A DNA stretch of 64,000 nt from Rhodobacterales bacterium LSUCC0387 (GTDB lineage: Bacteria > Pseudomonadota > Alphaproteobacteria > Rhodobacterales > Rhodobacteraceae), in contig WVSR01000001.1 in NCBI GenBank assembly GCA_015689775.1, forward strand, positions 62,001 through 126,000, given 5' to 3'. The notes under the pieces were generated by a model. It worked only from the letters and a program-made list of their open reading frames with translations. It had not been told where the DNA came from and did no database searches. The position numbers and the translations under genes are program-made. How positions within the stretch are numbered: position 1 is the first letter of the stretch; every line of letters starts with the position of its first letter. This document shows, piece after piece, positions 47,143 through 56,325 of this stretch.

Positions 47143-48051
47143 TTAGTTGCCCTGTGCCAAACGTACGGCGATAATAGTCTCGTAGGCCTCATGGCTGATC
47201 GGTTCGAACCCTGCGGTTTCACCTGCCGCCACGCCATAGGCGCAGGCCTCATCTGTTTCGTGCAGATTGGCCAAGAGTTCGGTTACAGTCGCCTTTACAT
47301 CGTCAGGCAGCGATTGACGCAGAACGACAGGGCCTTCTGGGATTGGCTTAGAGCGCCAGATTTCAACCAAGTCGTTCATGTCAACCAGACCTGCATCAAC
47401 CGCGCGGCGCAACGCGCCCGAGTTGTAGCCGTCTTCCCAGTTGCCCAAACCATCGGCCCAAGTCACGCCTGCATCAATGTCGCCATTGTTTACGGCGATG
47501 ATTGTCTGCTCATGGCCGCCTGTGAATACCACATCACCGAAGTAATCGCCTGGCTCCATTGAGTAACCCAACTGAGGGATCTCAACCGAAGGGATCAAGA
47601 AACCAGAGGTTGAGTTTGGATCACCAAAGCCAAAGGTTCTGCCCTCGAGATCTGCCAAGTCGGTAATGCCGCTATCAACACGGGCAAAACCGATAGAGTG
47701 ATATGAGAAAGAACCATCAAGATTGGTCTTAACCAATACGGGCTCGACCGCGTTTTCATCCGCGATGTATGTCGCGGCGTAGGAAGACGCGCCCAACCAC
47801 GCAAAGTCAAGCGTACCGCCAACCAAACCTTGGATAACGCCGTTGTAGTCAGCTGGTGTAAATAAGCTTGTGGGAACGCCGAGCGCCTCTTCCACATAAG
47901 CGCGGAAGCATTCGTTGTTTGCCAAACGGTCTTGTGCGTTTTCGCCGCCCAAGAGACCGATTCTGAATTCTGTGATCGCACCATGGCCGTCTGCAAAAGC
48001 GGGGCTAGCCAATACTGTGGTCACTGCGAGAAAGGTTGCAAATTTCTTCAT
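47143..48051 (-). CDS. phnD: phosphonate ABC transporter periplasmic binding protein PhnD
   Basis: A 302-residue binding protein with a signal peptide (MKKFATFLAVTTVLASPAFA) and the mature N-terminus FRIGLLGGENAQDRLANNEC, where the family's ligand-binding loop lies. Later motifs GLVGGTLDFAWLGASSYA and FGDPNSTSGFLIP bind the phosphonate moiety. GGAG is 8 nt before the ATG. It follows phnC by about 50 nt. Confidence 0.95.
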   Translation of the reverse strand: MKKFATFLAVTTVLASPAFADGHGAITEFRIGLLGGENAQDRLANNECFRAYVEEALGVPTSLFTPADYNGVIQGLVGGTLDFAWLGASSYAATYIADENAVEPVLVKTNLDGSFSYHSIGFARVDSGITDLADLEGRTFGFGDPNSTSGFLIPSVEIPQLGYSMEPGDYFGDVVFTGGHEQTIIAVNNGDIDAGVTWADGLGNWEDGYNSGALRRAVDAGLVDMNDLVEIWRSKPIPEGPVVLRQSLPDDVKATVTELLANLHETDEACAYGVAAGETAGFEPISHEAYETIIAVRLAQGN

Positions 48052-48103
48052 GATAAGTCTCCGTGAGATGAGATGTCCGAACATATGGACAAGAGTTTCG
48101 GCC

Positions 48104-48934
48104 TTAGGTCAGACCTTGCAGTTCGAGCTTGGTGGCCCGCTTTTTCGCCTTTGCCTGTGGACCAGAAATTTTGGTTGAGGTGGCGAATTCGTTGAATGTT
48201 TCATCTGCGCCATAGATGTCGCGCGCGACACCCGTGGTCAGTTGTGCCGGGGTGCCATCAAAAACGATGCTCCCATCACGCATCCCGATCACGCGGTCAC
48301 AATATTGGCGCGCCGTGTCCAGGGTGTGCAGGTTCGCAATCACCATGCGCCCGTCTTCAGTGTTGATACGTTTGAGCGTATCCATCACTATTTGGGCGTT
48401 CATGGGATCAAGACTGGCGATAGGTTCATCTGCCAGAATGATCTGGGGGTCTTGCATCAAAGCGCGCGCAATGGCGACACGTTGTTGTTGTCCACCTGAC
48501 AGCGCCTCAGCACGTTTGGACGCTTGTTCGGCAATGCCCAAACGATCAAGGATATCAATGGCGCGGGAAATATCTGCCTTTGACCAAAGATTGAACATTG
48601 TGGCCAATGTTGAGGCTTGGTTTAATTTCCCATGCAGCACATTTGAAACGACATCAAGTCGTGGCACGAGATTGAACTGTTGAAAGATCATAGCGCAGCG
48701 ACTTTGCCAGGCGCGCGCATCCGCGTTGCGATAGGCAAGCACGTTGCTACCATCAACCAGAATTTCACCATCCGTGGCATCGGTAAGCCGGTTCATCATA
48801 CGCAGAAGTGTCGATTTACCAGCACCAGAGCGGCCAATGATACCTACGAACGCAGGTCGATCGATAGAAAAGCTAACGCGGTCTACGGCAATGTTGCTGC
48901 CAAAAACACGGGTTAAGTTGCGCACTTCGAGCAT
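48104..48934 (-). CDS. phnC: phosphonate ABC transporter ATPase PhnC
   Basis: A 276-residue ABC ATPase. Walker A is [17 protein letters not shown], the signature [15 protein letters not shown], and Walker [11 protein letters not shown]. The Q-loop is [20 protein letters not shown], the classic PhnC sequence. The start at 48934 has AAGGGGG upstream. It heads phnC-phnD-phnE-phnE and lies 92 nt after phnM, where a degenerate Pho box is possible. Confidence 0.94.
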   Translation of the reverse strand: MLEVRNLTRVFGSNIAVDRVSFSIDRPAFVGIIGRSGAGKSTLLRMMNRLTDATDGEILVDGSNVLAYRNADARAWQSRCAMIFQQFNLVPRLDVVSNVLHGKLNQASTLATMFNLWSKADISRAIDILDRLGIAEQASKRAEALSGGQQQRVAIARALMQDPQIILADEPIASLDPMNAQIVMDTLKRINTEDGRMVIANLHTLDTARQYCDRVIGMRDGSIVFDGTPAQLTTGVARDIYGADETFNEFATSTKISGPQAKAKKRATKLELQGLT

Positions 48935-48988
48935 ATGGCCCCCTTGTAAAAGCTTGAGGGCCGTATCGCTGTGCAGTGATTCAGTTAC

Positions 48989-49006
48989 GTGAACAAATTG
49001 TAACCG
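48989..49006 (-). promoter_or_regulatory. degenerate Pho-box-like sequence upstream of phnC
   Basis: CGGTTAC-AATT-TGTTCAC on the minus strand has 7+4+7 spacing but only 8 of 14 consensus bases. It lies about 55 nt before the phnC start in the only sizeable gap of the phn block. Confidence 0.25.
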
Positions 49007-49026
49007 TTTCGTAATAATATAATCTG

Positions 49027-50169
49027 TCAGGCAACGCGCATGCCGCGCGACCACACCCCACGCAAACGCGGTGTTCCACCCGTAACAGACAGGCGCAAAA
49101 CGTCACCGCGCAAGCCTTGTTCGATGCGCCCACGATCCTGCAAACCCGCAGCCTCGGCAGGGTTAGCTGTCACTGTGGCTATGGCACGCGGCAGATCTTG
49201 CCAGATATCCCCCAAACGATACGCTGACAGCAAAAGTGCTGCTGGGACATAATCGGATGAAATGATATCCAACAGGCCCGCTTCGGCCAATTCAGTCGCC
49301 GAAACATTGCCCGAATGTGACCCGCCACGGATCAAGTTGGGCGCACCCATCATAACCGCAATGCCATACGTTTGGCACGCCTCAGCGGCCTCTCGTGTGG
49401 TTGGGAATTCCGCCAACTGGATCCCGTAGCCTGCCGATTTCGCAACATGATCAGCGGTGGTGTCATCATGGCTTGCCAAAAGTGCGCCATAACGGCGCGC
49501 GTGTGTCACTGCGGCTTGCTCGTGCATATCCCCGAAGCGCTCACGCATCGCTGTGAGCTCTGCGATATGGTCTAACCATTCAGCCTCACTGAGATTATTC
49601 TTACCCATCACATAGGCTTTGAGTTTTGACAGATCACGGAATTGCCGTTGCCCAGGAGTGTGATCCATCAGGCTGACCAAACCCACACGATCTGCCGGGC
49701 CGAATTCAGCCAATTCTTCGGCCAAAGTTTCGGAACAGATTTCGGCCCGCAGGTGTAGAAAATGGCTAATTTTAAGCATCCCCTGATCACGCAAGGCCAG
49801 CATTTCGCTGGCTAAGGGGCGGGCATATCGTTCGTAACGAGTTTTGCCCGAATTAATCGACCCTATGCGCATGGCGTCGAAAACCGTAGTGATGCCCGCT
49901 CCCGCAAGCTCGGCATCATGGGCGATAATGGCCGCGTCATGGGGCCAATCAACCGAAGGTCGCGGTTGCATATGCCGCTCTAAATTGTCGGTGTGCAATT
50001 CAACAAGACCAGGCGTCAGATAATCGCCCTCGCAATCAATCGCGCCGCGCGGCAAGGCGCCGCCTTCCCGGATGTCCTCAATAACCCCATCTTGCACAAC
50101 CACGCTGCCTAGAAAGACCCGATCCACTGTAACGATCTGCGCATTGCCAAAAATCACTTCGCTGCTCAT
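49027..50169 (-). CDS. phnM: PhnM, alpha-D-ribose 1-methylphosphonate 5-triphosphate diphosphatase
   Basis: A 380-residue amidohydrolase-fold enzyme that removes pyrophosphate from the C-P lyase intermediate. Metal-binding motifs are visible as [16 protein letters not shown] (residues about 55-70), [14 protein letters not shown] and [13 protein letters not shown]. It follows phnN by 7 nt and precedes the phnC transporter operon. Length is normal (about 378-380). Confidence 0.95.
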   Translation of the reverse strand: MSSEVIFGNAQIVTVDRVFLGSVVVQDGVIEDIREGGALPRGAIDCEGDYLTPGLVELHTDNLERHMQPRPSVDWPHDAAIIAHDAELAGAGITTVFDAMRIGSINSGKTRYERYARPLASEMLALRDQGMLKISHFLHLRAEICSETLAEELAEFGPADRVGLVSLMDHTPGQRQFRDLSKLKAYVMGKNNLSEAEWLDHIAELTAMRERFGDMHEQAAVTHARRYGALLASHDDTTADHVAKSAGYGIQLAEFPTTREAAEACQTYGIAVMMGAPNLIRGGSHSGNVSATELAEAGLLDIISSDYVPAALLLSAYRLGDIWQDLPRAIATVTANPAEAAGLQDRGRIEQGLRGDVLRLSVTGGTPRLRGVWSRGMRVA

Positions 50170-50176
50170 GATTGCG

Positions 50177-50713
50177 CTATCCTTTGAATAAACCTGCCTC
50201 AGCGGCGGCGATGGTGGCCTCTAACGTGCCGCTATTGTCAATTTCCACGACATTCAGGCCCGTAGGCAGAGGAACCTGCCGCGCCAGACGCGCGACGATA
50301 TCCTGTGCATCCTCGCGCCCACGCGCGTTGAGGCGAGTGGCCAAAACCGCAGGGCTTGCAGTGATGGACAGAACCACAACCCGCGCAAATCGCACCGCAG
50401 CCTCGCTCAATACATTGCGCGACAGGTTTGCAAGGACATCATGACCTGCAGTGATCCAATGGGCCACCTCGGCAGGAATGCCATAAGACAGACCATGCGC
50501 CTGCCATGACAAGGCAAAGGCCCCCTGCCCCATGAGACGCGAAAATTCATCTGTGCTGACACCATCGAACGCTTCACCGCCCGCATCACTGGGGCGAGTG
50601 ATCACGCGTTTGGCAGCGCGCAAATCTGGATGGCGGGCCATCAGCCCTGCCATCACGCTGTCTTTGCCCACCCCAGAGGGGCCAACAACCGCAATGAGGC
50701 GGCCTGTCCTCAT
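50177..50713 (-). CDS. phnN: PhnN, ribose 1,5-bisphosphokinase
   Basis: A 178-residue guanylate-kinase-like protein with the P-loop VVGPSGVGKDSVM at the N-terminus. It phosphorylates ribose 1,5-bisphosphate to PRPP, closing C-P lyase chemistry into nucleotide metabolism. It overlaps phnL by 4 nt. No PhnP (cyclic phosphodiesterase) gene is present in the window, although PhnN needs its product. Confidence 0.92.
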   Translation of the reverse strand: MRTGRLIAVVGPSGVGKDSVMAGLMARHPDLRAAKRVITRPSDAGGEAFDGVSTDEFSRLMGQGAFALSWQAHGLSYGIPAEVAHWITAGHDVLANLSRNVLSEAAVRFARVVVLSITASPAVLATRLNARGREDAQDIVARLARQVPLPTGLNVVEIDNSGTLEATIAAAEAGLFKG

Positions 50714-51393
50714 GCAATCTTCCTTGGGGTAAAGACGCTGACATCGATGGCGCGATCCGCCACCCGCTCGCGCGCTTCAAGGTCATGGAAAATTCCGACT
50801 ATCGCAGCGCCTTCTGCCTTCGCCTCTTCGATCAGCGATAGCACCGTCTCGCGGTTCTGTGCATCAAGGCTGGCAGTTGGCTCATCCAAGAGCAAAACGG
50901 GATAGCGATGTGCAAATCCGCGCGCGATGTTCACGCGCTGCTGCTCACCGCCTGAGAATGTGGTGGGAGACAGCTGCCATAACCGTTCAGGGATGCGCAA
51001 CCGCGTCAGCAACTCCGCGGCCCGCTCGCGCGCTGCGTCCTCAGCCACACCAAGAGACAAGAGCGGCTCTGCCACAACCTCTAGGGTGGGTACGCGCGGC
51101 ACCACGCGCAAAAACTGGCTGACATATCCTAAAACCTCGCGCCGTAGGGTCAAAATCTCGCGCGGGGTGGCGGTGGTGATGTCCAACCCGTTCACCACCA
51201 CACGCCCCGCTTGCGCCAGATAATTTCCGTAAAGGATGCGCATAACAGTGGATTTCCCTGCCCCGCTTTCCCCTGTTAGGGCGACACATTCGCCCGCCGC
51301 TACGGAAAAATTCGCGCCCTCTAGCACGGGGATCACCGCGCTGTTTTGATTGTGCAGTGTAAAAGATTTCCTCAAATCTGTGACTGTGATCAT
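50710..51393 (-). CDS. phnL: PhnL, C-P lyase system ATP-binding protein
   Basis: A 227-residue ABC-type ATPase of the C-P lyase complex. Walker A is GESGAGKSTVMRILYGNYLAQAG, the signature is FSGGEQQRVNIARGF, and Walker B is LLLDEPTASLDAQN. It has no membrane partner and is thought to act on the PhnGHIJ core. The third of three clustered ATGs (51393) is best placed relative to GAGGG. It lies between phnK and phnN. Confidence 0.93.
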   Translation of the reverse strand: MITVTDLRKSFTLHNQNSAVIPVLEGANFSVAAGECVALTGESGAGKSTVMRILYGNYLAQAGRVVVNGLDITTATPREILTLRREVLGYVSQFLRVVPRVPTLEVVAEPLLSLGVAEDAARERAAELLTRLRIPERLWQLSPTTFSGGEQQRVNIARGFAHRYPVLLLDEPTASLDAQNRETVLSLIEEAKAEGAAIVGIFHDLEARERVADRAIDVSVFTPRKIA

Positions 51394-51402
51394 CATCATC
51401 CC

Positions 51403-52173
51403 TCACACCTGCAAAACCGAAGATACCAACAGCTGCGTATAGGCGTGTTGCGGATCATCCAAGACCTGATCGGTCAAACCTGTTTCCACAACATGGCCAG
51501 ATTTCATCACCATCAGTCGATCTGCCAAAAGACGCACCACGGCCAAATCATGGGTGACGATAATGGCCGAAAGACCCATACGGCGCACAAGACCGCGAAG
51601 CAAATCCAACAGCCTTGCCTGCACACTAACGTCCAAGCCGCCCGTGGGTTCATCCATGAAAATAAGGCGCGGGCCTGTGACCAAATTGCGCGCGATTTGT
51701 AGGCGCTGCTGCATCCCACCCGAAAAGGCCGAAGGCCGATCATCCATGCGGGCGGTGTCGATTTCAACCTTCGTCAGCCAATCACCCGCAGTCTGGCGAA
51801 TATCGCCATAATGACGCGCGCCGACCGCCATCAACCGCTCGCCGACATTGCCGCCTGCGGATACCCGCATCCGCAATCCATCACGCGGGTTTTGATGCAC
51901 AAAGGCCCAATCGGTGCGCGACAGCAGCCGCCGCTCAGCTTCGGGCATCTGACGGACATCACGGGGGCCATCGACACGGGTGTCAAAAATCACTTCGCCC
52001 CGATCAGGGCTCAGATGCCCCGCAAGGCAATTGAGCAGCGTGGACTTGCCTGACCCAGACTCGCCCACAATCCCCAAGACTTCGCCGGGATAAAGATCAA
52101 ACGAAACATCTGCGCAGCCAATCCGCACGCCATAGCGCTTTTCTATATTGCGCACTTGCAAAAGCGGGGTCAT
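51403..52173 (-). CDS. phnK: PhnK, C-P lyase system ATP-binding protein
   Basis: A 256-residue ABC-type ATPase that binds the PhnGHIJ core. Walker A is GESGSGKSTLLNCLAG, the signature is FSGGMQQRLQIARNL, and Walker B is LIFMDEPTGGLDVSVQAR. The N-terminus MTPLLQVRNIEKRYGVRIGCADVSF is typical of PhnK. It overlaps phnJ by 4 nt (ATGA). No oddities. Confidence 0.95.
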   Translation of the reverse strand: MTPLLQVRNIEKRYGVRIGCADVSFDLYPGEVLGIVGESGSGKSTLLNCLAGHLSPDRGEVIFDTRVDGPRDVRQMPEAERRLLSRTDWAFVHQNPRDGLRMRVSAGGNVGERLMAVGARHYGDIRQTAGDWLTKVEIDTARMDDRPSAFSGGMQQRLQIARNLVTGPRLIFMDEPTGGLDVSVQARLLDLLRGLVRRMGLSAIIVTHDLAVVRLLADRLMVMKSGHVVETGLTDQVLDDPQHAYTQLLVSSVLQV

Positions 52174-53003
52174 GCGGCCTCTCCTGTCTCGCGGCGGCTG
52201 GCGCAGTAATCGGTGTCAGAACAGACAAACATCCGCCCGCCCGCATCATCCACGATTACCTCATCCAAGTAGCTGTCTTCAGCCCCACATAGCGCACAAG
52301 GATGTGCCGCTTTTGACGGATCAAACGGGTAATCTTCAAAATCGAGACTGAAGACCTTGGTATAGGGTGGCAACGCGTAAATTCTTTGCTCACGTCCCGC
52401 CCCAAACAATTGCAAGGCAGGGCTTTCCAATTTGGGATTATCGAATTTGGGGATTGGAGAGGGATCCATCACATAGCGATCTTCGACCTTGACGGGATAG
52501 GCATAGGCGGTCGCAATCTCGCCATGGCGCGCGATATCTTCATAGAGCTTGACATGCATAAGGCCGTATTCCTCAAGCCCGTGCATCTTGCGCGTTTCGG
52601 TTTCACGCGGCTCTAGGAAGCGCAGCGGCTCAGGGATTGGCACCTGATAGACCAAAATCTGATCCGCGCTAAGCGGTGTTTCAGGGATGCGGTGGCGTGT
52701 TTGGATAACGGTCGCCTCCGTGGTTTTCTCGGTCACGGCCACGCCTGCGGTTTTCTCAAAGAAGCGGCGGATTGAGACGGCATTGGTCGTGTCATCGGCA
52801 CCTTGGTCAATCACCTTGAACACATCATCGGGGGTCAGGCAGGCGGCAGAAACCTGCACGCCGCCCGTGCCCCACCCATAGGGCATTGGCATCTCGCGGC
52901 TTGCAAAGGGCACCTGATAGCCTGGAATGGCCACCCCCTTCAGAATAGCGCGGCGGATCATCCGCTTGGTCTGTTCGTCCAGATAGGCAAAATTATAGCT
53001 CAT
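52170..53003 (-). CDS. phnJ: PhnJ, C-P lyase radical-SAM subunit
   Basis: A 277-residue subunit that cleaves the carbon-phosphorus bond. Its 4Fe-4S cluster ligands are C236, C239, C261 and C267, in the diagnostic spacing C-x2-C-x21-C-x5-C that matches E. coli PhnJ. The conserved glycine that carries the catalytic radical is at about residue 28, in AIPGYQVPF. It overlaps phnI and phnK by 4 nt each, so it is tightly co-translated. Confidence 0.97.
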   Translation of the reverse strand: MSYNFAYLDEQTKRMIRRAILKGVAIPGYQVPFASREMPMPYGWGTGGVQVSAACLTPDDVFKVIDQGADDTTNAVSIRRFFEKTAGVAVTEKTTEATVIQTRHRIPETPLSADQILVYQVPIPEPLRFLEPRETETRKMHGLEEYGLMHVKLYEDIARHGEIATAYAYPVKVEDRYVMDPSPIPKFDNPKLESPALQLFGAGREQRIYALPPYTKVFSLDFEDYPFDPSKAAHPCALCGAEDSYLDEVIVDDAGGRMFVCSDTDYCASRRETGEAA

Positions 53004-54100
53004 TCTGCAGCCTCCCGTGGGCCCGTGGATGCCATCATCGCCTCAGCGCGCAGGCGGCGGATCAGCTCCAATTCCGATTGGAAATCCACGTAATGGGGCA
53101 ATTTGATATGTTCGAGAAACCCGGTTGCTTGCACATTATCAGAATGAGAGAGGACAAACTCTGCATCTTGCGCGGGCGCGCCCACATTATCCTCACCCAA
53201 TTCCTCCCACCGCAAGGCGCGATCGACCAAGGCCATTGAAATCGCTTTGCGTTCGGATTGCCCAAAGACCAAACCATAACCGCGGGTGAATTGTGGTGGC
53301 TCGGTCTTGCTACCTGTGAATTGGTTCACAGTTTCACATTCGCTGACCGTGATCTCGCCCAGATCAATGGCAAACCCTAATTCGGGAATATCCATCGACA
53401 CAGCCACGCGCCCAATCCGTAATTCGCCCACGAACGGGTGGTTGCGCGCATAGCCCCGTTGCGTGGAGTAGGCCATAGAGAGAACAAACCCCTCATCGCC
53501 GCGTGCCAAGGCCTGAAGTTTCAGCGGACGATCCGCAGGGAAATCCAAAGGCTCGCGCGTCAGATCACGCGGGGGCGTGTTATCCTCAGGCTCGGGCTGC
53601 AATAGACCCTCGCGATCTAGAAATTCGGTGACATGCGGCAAAGGCACGGCATCCGTTGGGCCGCCCTCTTTCACCTCGGGCGAGACCGCCCCATCTGCCA
53701 TCAACGCGAAATCCAACAGGCGGTGGGTATAGTCAAAGGTTGGCCCCAAGATCTGCCCGCCCGGCAGATCCTTAAAAGTGGCCGAGATACGCCGATCACA
53801 GCGCATCGCGCCTGTATCAATCGGTGCGCTGACCCCAAAACGGGGCAAGGTGGTGCGATAGGCGCGGATCAGAAAAATCGCCTCAATCATATCGCCGCGC
53901 GCCTGCTTGATCGCCAGAGCCGCCAAATCAGGATCGTAAAGTGAACCTTCGGCCATGACCCGGTTGACAGCCAAACTGAGCTGTTCGCGAATTTGCGAGA
54001 TGCTCAGTTCTGCCACATCGGGTGCGCCTCGCCGCTCATCGGCCAGCCATTCATGGGCGGCGTCAATCGCCCGCTCGCCCCCCTTTACCGCAACATACAT
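53000..54100 (-). CDS. phnI: PhnI, C-P lyase core subunit
   Basis: A 366-residue PhnI. Family features include the N-terminus MYVAVKGGERAIDAAHEWLADERRG and the central RISATFKDLPGGQILGPTFDYTHRLLDF segment. PhnI, with PhnG, PhnH and PhnL, transfers the triphosphorylated ribose to the phosphonate by displacing adenine from ATP. It overlaps phnH by 1 nt and phnJ by 4 nt. Confidence 0.96.
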   Translation of the reverse strand: MYVAVKGGERAIDAAHEWLADERRGAPDVAELSISQIREQLSLAVNRVMAEGSLYDPDLAALAIKQARGDMIEAIFLIRAYRTTLPRFGVSAPIDTGAMRCDRRISATFKDLPGGQILGPTFDYTHRLLDFALMADGAVSPEVKEGGPTDAVPLPHVTEFLDREGLLQPEPEDNTPPRDLTREPLDFPADRPLKLQALARGDEGFVLSMAYSTQRGYARNHPFVGELRIGRVAVSMDIPELGFAIDLGEITVSECETVNQFTGSKTEPPQFTRGYGLVFGQSERKAISMALVDRALRWEELGEDNVGAPAQDAEFVLSHSDNVQATGFLEHIKLPHYVDFQSELELIRRLRAEAMMASTGPREAAE

Positions 54101-54699
54101 TAGGAAGCCCCCTCAATGCTGGTGGATCGCGGTAAGGCCGCGATTTGGCTGTCTGACGTGAAGAACGTGTCAAATCCAAGCGGGAAGCGGCGCGCATTGG
54201 CGACAAAAGCCGTAGTCTCGGGCAGATTGAGAAAGGCCTCCGCCTTAATCCCTGGCCCCGTCAAGCGCACCCCCTCCGCCGCGAGATGGTCCATCTCCAC
54301 GATCAATGTGACAGAGCGGTCAGGGTAATCTTGCACGCCTTGACGCATTCTCGCGAGATCAGGGCAAAGCTGATCCCATGGGCCAATGGCAAAATCCGCC
54401 TTATCCGCGGCAACCAGAGGTGCTCCCGTATGAAAGCGCAGCCATGCGCGAACGGCGTCTGTGTCGCAAGATGGCGAGAGGTAAACCCGAGTTTCAGGAT
54501 CACAGAGAACCAGCAGCAAACTGCCCGCCGCTGGGGATAAGGGCAGCGGCGGATGCCCGCCTGTAATCTCGCGGATTACCCCAGGACGGGCCATCACATC
54601 CAAGGCCGCGCGAAAGGCAATTGCTGCATCGCGCGGAGGATTGGCAAACCCGCCCCCCATCGTATCGGTTACACTTGGCTCAGACAGTGCCATGCTCAT
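54100..54699 (-). CDS. phnH: PhnH, C-P lyase core subunit
   Basis: A 199-residue PhnH, with recognisable FANPPRDAAIAFRAALDVMARPG near residues 20-42, VYLSPSCDTDAVRAWLRFHTGAPL, and the C-terminal FPLGFDTFFTSDSQIAALPRST. It forms part of the PhnGHIJ core. ATGA overlap with phnG upstream shows translational coupling. Confidence 0.94.
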   Translation of the reverse strand: MSMALSEPSVTDTMGGGFANPPRDAAIAFRAALDVMARPGVIREITGGHPPLPLSPAAGSLLLVLCDPETRVYLSPSCDTDAVRAWLRFHTGAPLVAADKADFAIGPWDQLCPDLARMRQGVQDYPDRSVTLIVEMDHLAAEGVRLTGPGIKAEAFLNLPETTAFVANARRFPLGFDTFFTSDSQIAALPRSTSIEGAS

Positions 54700-55148
54700 T
54701 CCCCCCGAACCATGGTGAAAAATTCAACCTTTGTGCCCGCCGCGCGCGCCCCGCGCGCTCCCTCATGCGCTGCTTTTTCCTCCTGCAAAGGGATAATCAC
54801 TGACGCCATCAGAGCCGATCCTTGATCCGTCTGGCACAGTGCATCGACAAGCGCGGCATAGATTGCCGCCTCATGGCTGCGGCCTTGCACATATCCGTGC
54901 CCAACTGCGCTACAATCATTGAGGCGCACAGAGGCGCGGGTGACGGTCATTTCTCCCAAATTAAACGCAGCCCCAACCGCGCCTGCGCGCCCGCGCACCA
55001 TGACAGTGCCGATTTCAGGCGCACGCAAAACGCTATGCGGCACTTTCACGCCTGCAGATTTGCACAGCGCTATTAAGCGATCAGCGGGGGCCTGCGCCAT
55101 GGTGGACAGCCGTGCTTGGCGCTCGAGGTTTTCGCTTAAATTCGACAT
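54696..55148 (-). CDS. phnG: PhnG, C-P lyase core subunit
   Basis: A 150-residue PhnG. Start at 55148 chosen because the longer frame is unlike the family and would overlap phnF. The core FNLGEMTVTRASVRLNDCSAVGHGYVQGRSHEAA is diagnostic. Weak ribosome site. It leads the C-P lyase operon and faces a divergent phnF, with a Pho-box-like site between. Confidence 0.92.
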   Translation of the reverse strand: MSNLSENLERQARLSTMAQAPADRLIALCKSAGVKVPHSVLRAPEIGTVMVRGRAGAVGAAFNLGEMTVTRASVRLNDCSAVGHGYVQGRSHEAAIYAALVDALCQTDQGSALMASVIIPLQEEKAAHEGARGARAAGTKVEFFTMVRGE

Positions 55149-55224
55149 CTTGCGAATTGATCCAATAAAATATACAACTAGACAAACTTTACGCTCAACC
55201 CCGCCCCCTCTCAAGCGGCTTTTG

Positions 55225-55242
55225 ATGAAATTTTGATGACAG
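55225..55242 (-). promoter_or_regulatory. Pho-box-like site between phnG and phnF
   Basis: CTGTCAT-CAAA-ATTTCAT on the minus strand: one perfect and one 5-of-7 half site with the 4-nt spacer. It touches the phnF start codon and lies 76 nt from phnG. It would serve the phnG operon, but the distance to a -10 is longer than usual, so it is only suggestive. Confidence 0.4.
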
Positions 55243-55980
55243 ATGCCCAAAGCCACGATCTGGATAGAAATTCGAAAAAACCTTGAAACCGATATCCGTT
55301 TGGGACGCTTTGCAGCGGGCACCAAATTGCCGACAGAGGCAGAATTGGCCGCACGCTTTGGCGTGAACCGCCATACGGTGCGCCGCGCCATCGCAAGTCT
55401 GGTTGAGGCGGGGCTTGCCCTCAGTCGCCAAGGCGCAGGCGTTTTTGTAACTGAAGCCCAGACCCCCTATAAGATTGGGCCAAGAGTGCGGTTTTCCCAA
55501 GCCATCCGCGCAACAGGTCGTGTGCCCGACAGGCGTTACAGCGCATTATTCAGCCGCCCTGCTGATGCCAAAGAGGCCGAGATGCTCGATATCCGCGAAG
55601 GTGATTTGGTGCATTGCGCCGAGGGGCTATCCTATGCCGATGGGGTCGCACTGTCGCTGTTTTCATCCTACTTTCCTGCCGAAAGGCTGCCGAATTTATT
55701 GGATAATCTGGCCGCTGATCCTTCGATTACAGCGGCCTTTGCGGCGGATGGGTTTGACGATTACCTGCGCCGTGACACGCAAATTGATGCGCGAGCATCC
55801 ACAAAATTGCAGGCACACAACTTGGGCATACGCCACGGCGCGGCCTTGCTAGAAATCACCGCGACTAATGTCTGCGCAAAATCAGGTGTGGTATTAGAGT
55901 TTGGGCGGAGCGTGATGGTGGGTGGGCGCGTTAAATTGCGGGTTGAGGGGTCTACCCCGACGTCTTTGTCCTCAAGGTAA
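55243..55980 (+). CDS. phnF: PhnF, GntR-family regulator
   Basis: A 245-residue GntR/HutC-type repressor. An N-terminal winged helix-turn-helix (residues about 8-70: GTKLPTEAELAARFGVNRHTVRRAIASLVEAGLALSRQGAG) is followed by a UTRA ligand domain (90-240: FSRPADAKEAEMLDIREGD, GVVLEFGRSVMVGGRV). It is divergent from phnG and probably represses the phn operon until a phosphonate signal is bound. Its start overlaps a Pho-box-like element and has no good ribosome site. Confidence 0.9.
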   Translation: MPKATIWIEIRKNLETDIRLGRFAAGTKLPTEAELAARFGVNRHTVRRAIASLVEAGLALSRQGAGVFVTEAQTPYKIGPRVRFSQAIRATGRVPDRRYSALFSRPADAKEAEMLDIREGDLVHCAEGLSYADGVALSLFSSYFPAERLPNLLDNLAADPSITAAFAADGFDDYLRRDTQIDARASTKLQAHNLGIRHGAALLEITATNVCAKSGVVLEFGRSVMVGGRVKLRVEGSTPTSLSSR

Positions 55981-56191
55981 ACTGCACCCTAGATACAGCA
56001 GAGATGTCATCAGTGAACGTGAATACGGCTCGGATAGAGTTGCACAAACGGGAGAAATGCGCGCGCGGGCGGGAGCAAACACGCAGCCACGCGCGCGCGG
56101 TACGCGCAACAAAAAAGGTGGATAAAGGGGCGAGTGATCACCACGAATTAACCGACAATATACTGATATTGCGTGACAATTTGCCAAAGAG

Positions 56192-56267
56192 TGGTGCCGC
56201 TGAAGGGACTCGAACCCCCGACCCCATCATTACGAATGACGTGCTCTACCAGCTGAGCTACAGCGGC
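56192..56267 (-). tRNA. tRNA-Thr (anticodon CGT)
   Basis: A 76-nt cloverleaf. The acceptor stem is GCCGCTG with CAGCGGC plus an encoded ACCA tail. The D arm is GCTC-AGCTGGTA-GAGC. The anticodon arm is CGTCA-TTCGTAA-TGATG, giving anticodon CGT (reads ACG). The T arm contains GGTTCGAGTCC. All stems close. No integrase gene is beside it. Confidence 0.96.
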
Positions 56268-56325
56268 CACGGGCGCGCTCTTAGCAAGGTTGTGCGCGCT
56301 TGTGTAGACCTATAATGACCCGTGT

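Noticed and set aside
55149-55224. PhnF operator (TGGTATAGACCA-like) in the phnG-phnF gap
   Set aside because: No convincing inverted repeat was found; only a Pho-box-like motif at 55225-55242.
56040-56110. Terminator in the GC-rich inverted repeat after phnF
   Set aside because: GCGCGCGC arms are present, but the loop is long and no T run follows.
56192-56267. tRNA-Thr as an integration site of a genomic island
   Set aside because: No integrase, no direct repeat of the tRNA 3' end and no anomalous composition beside it.
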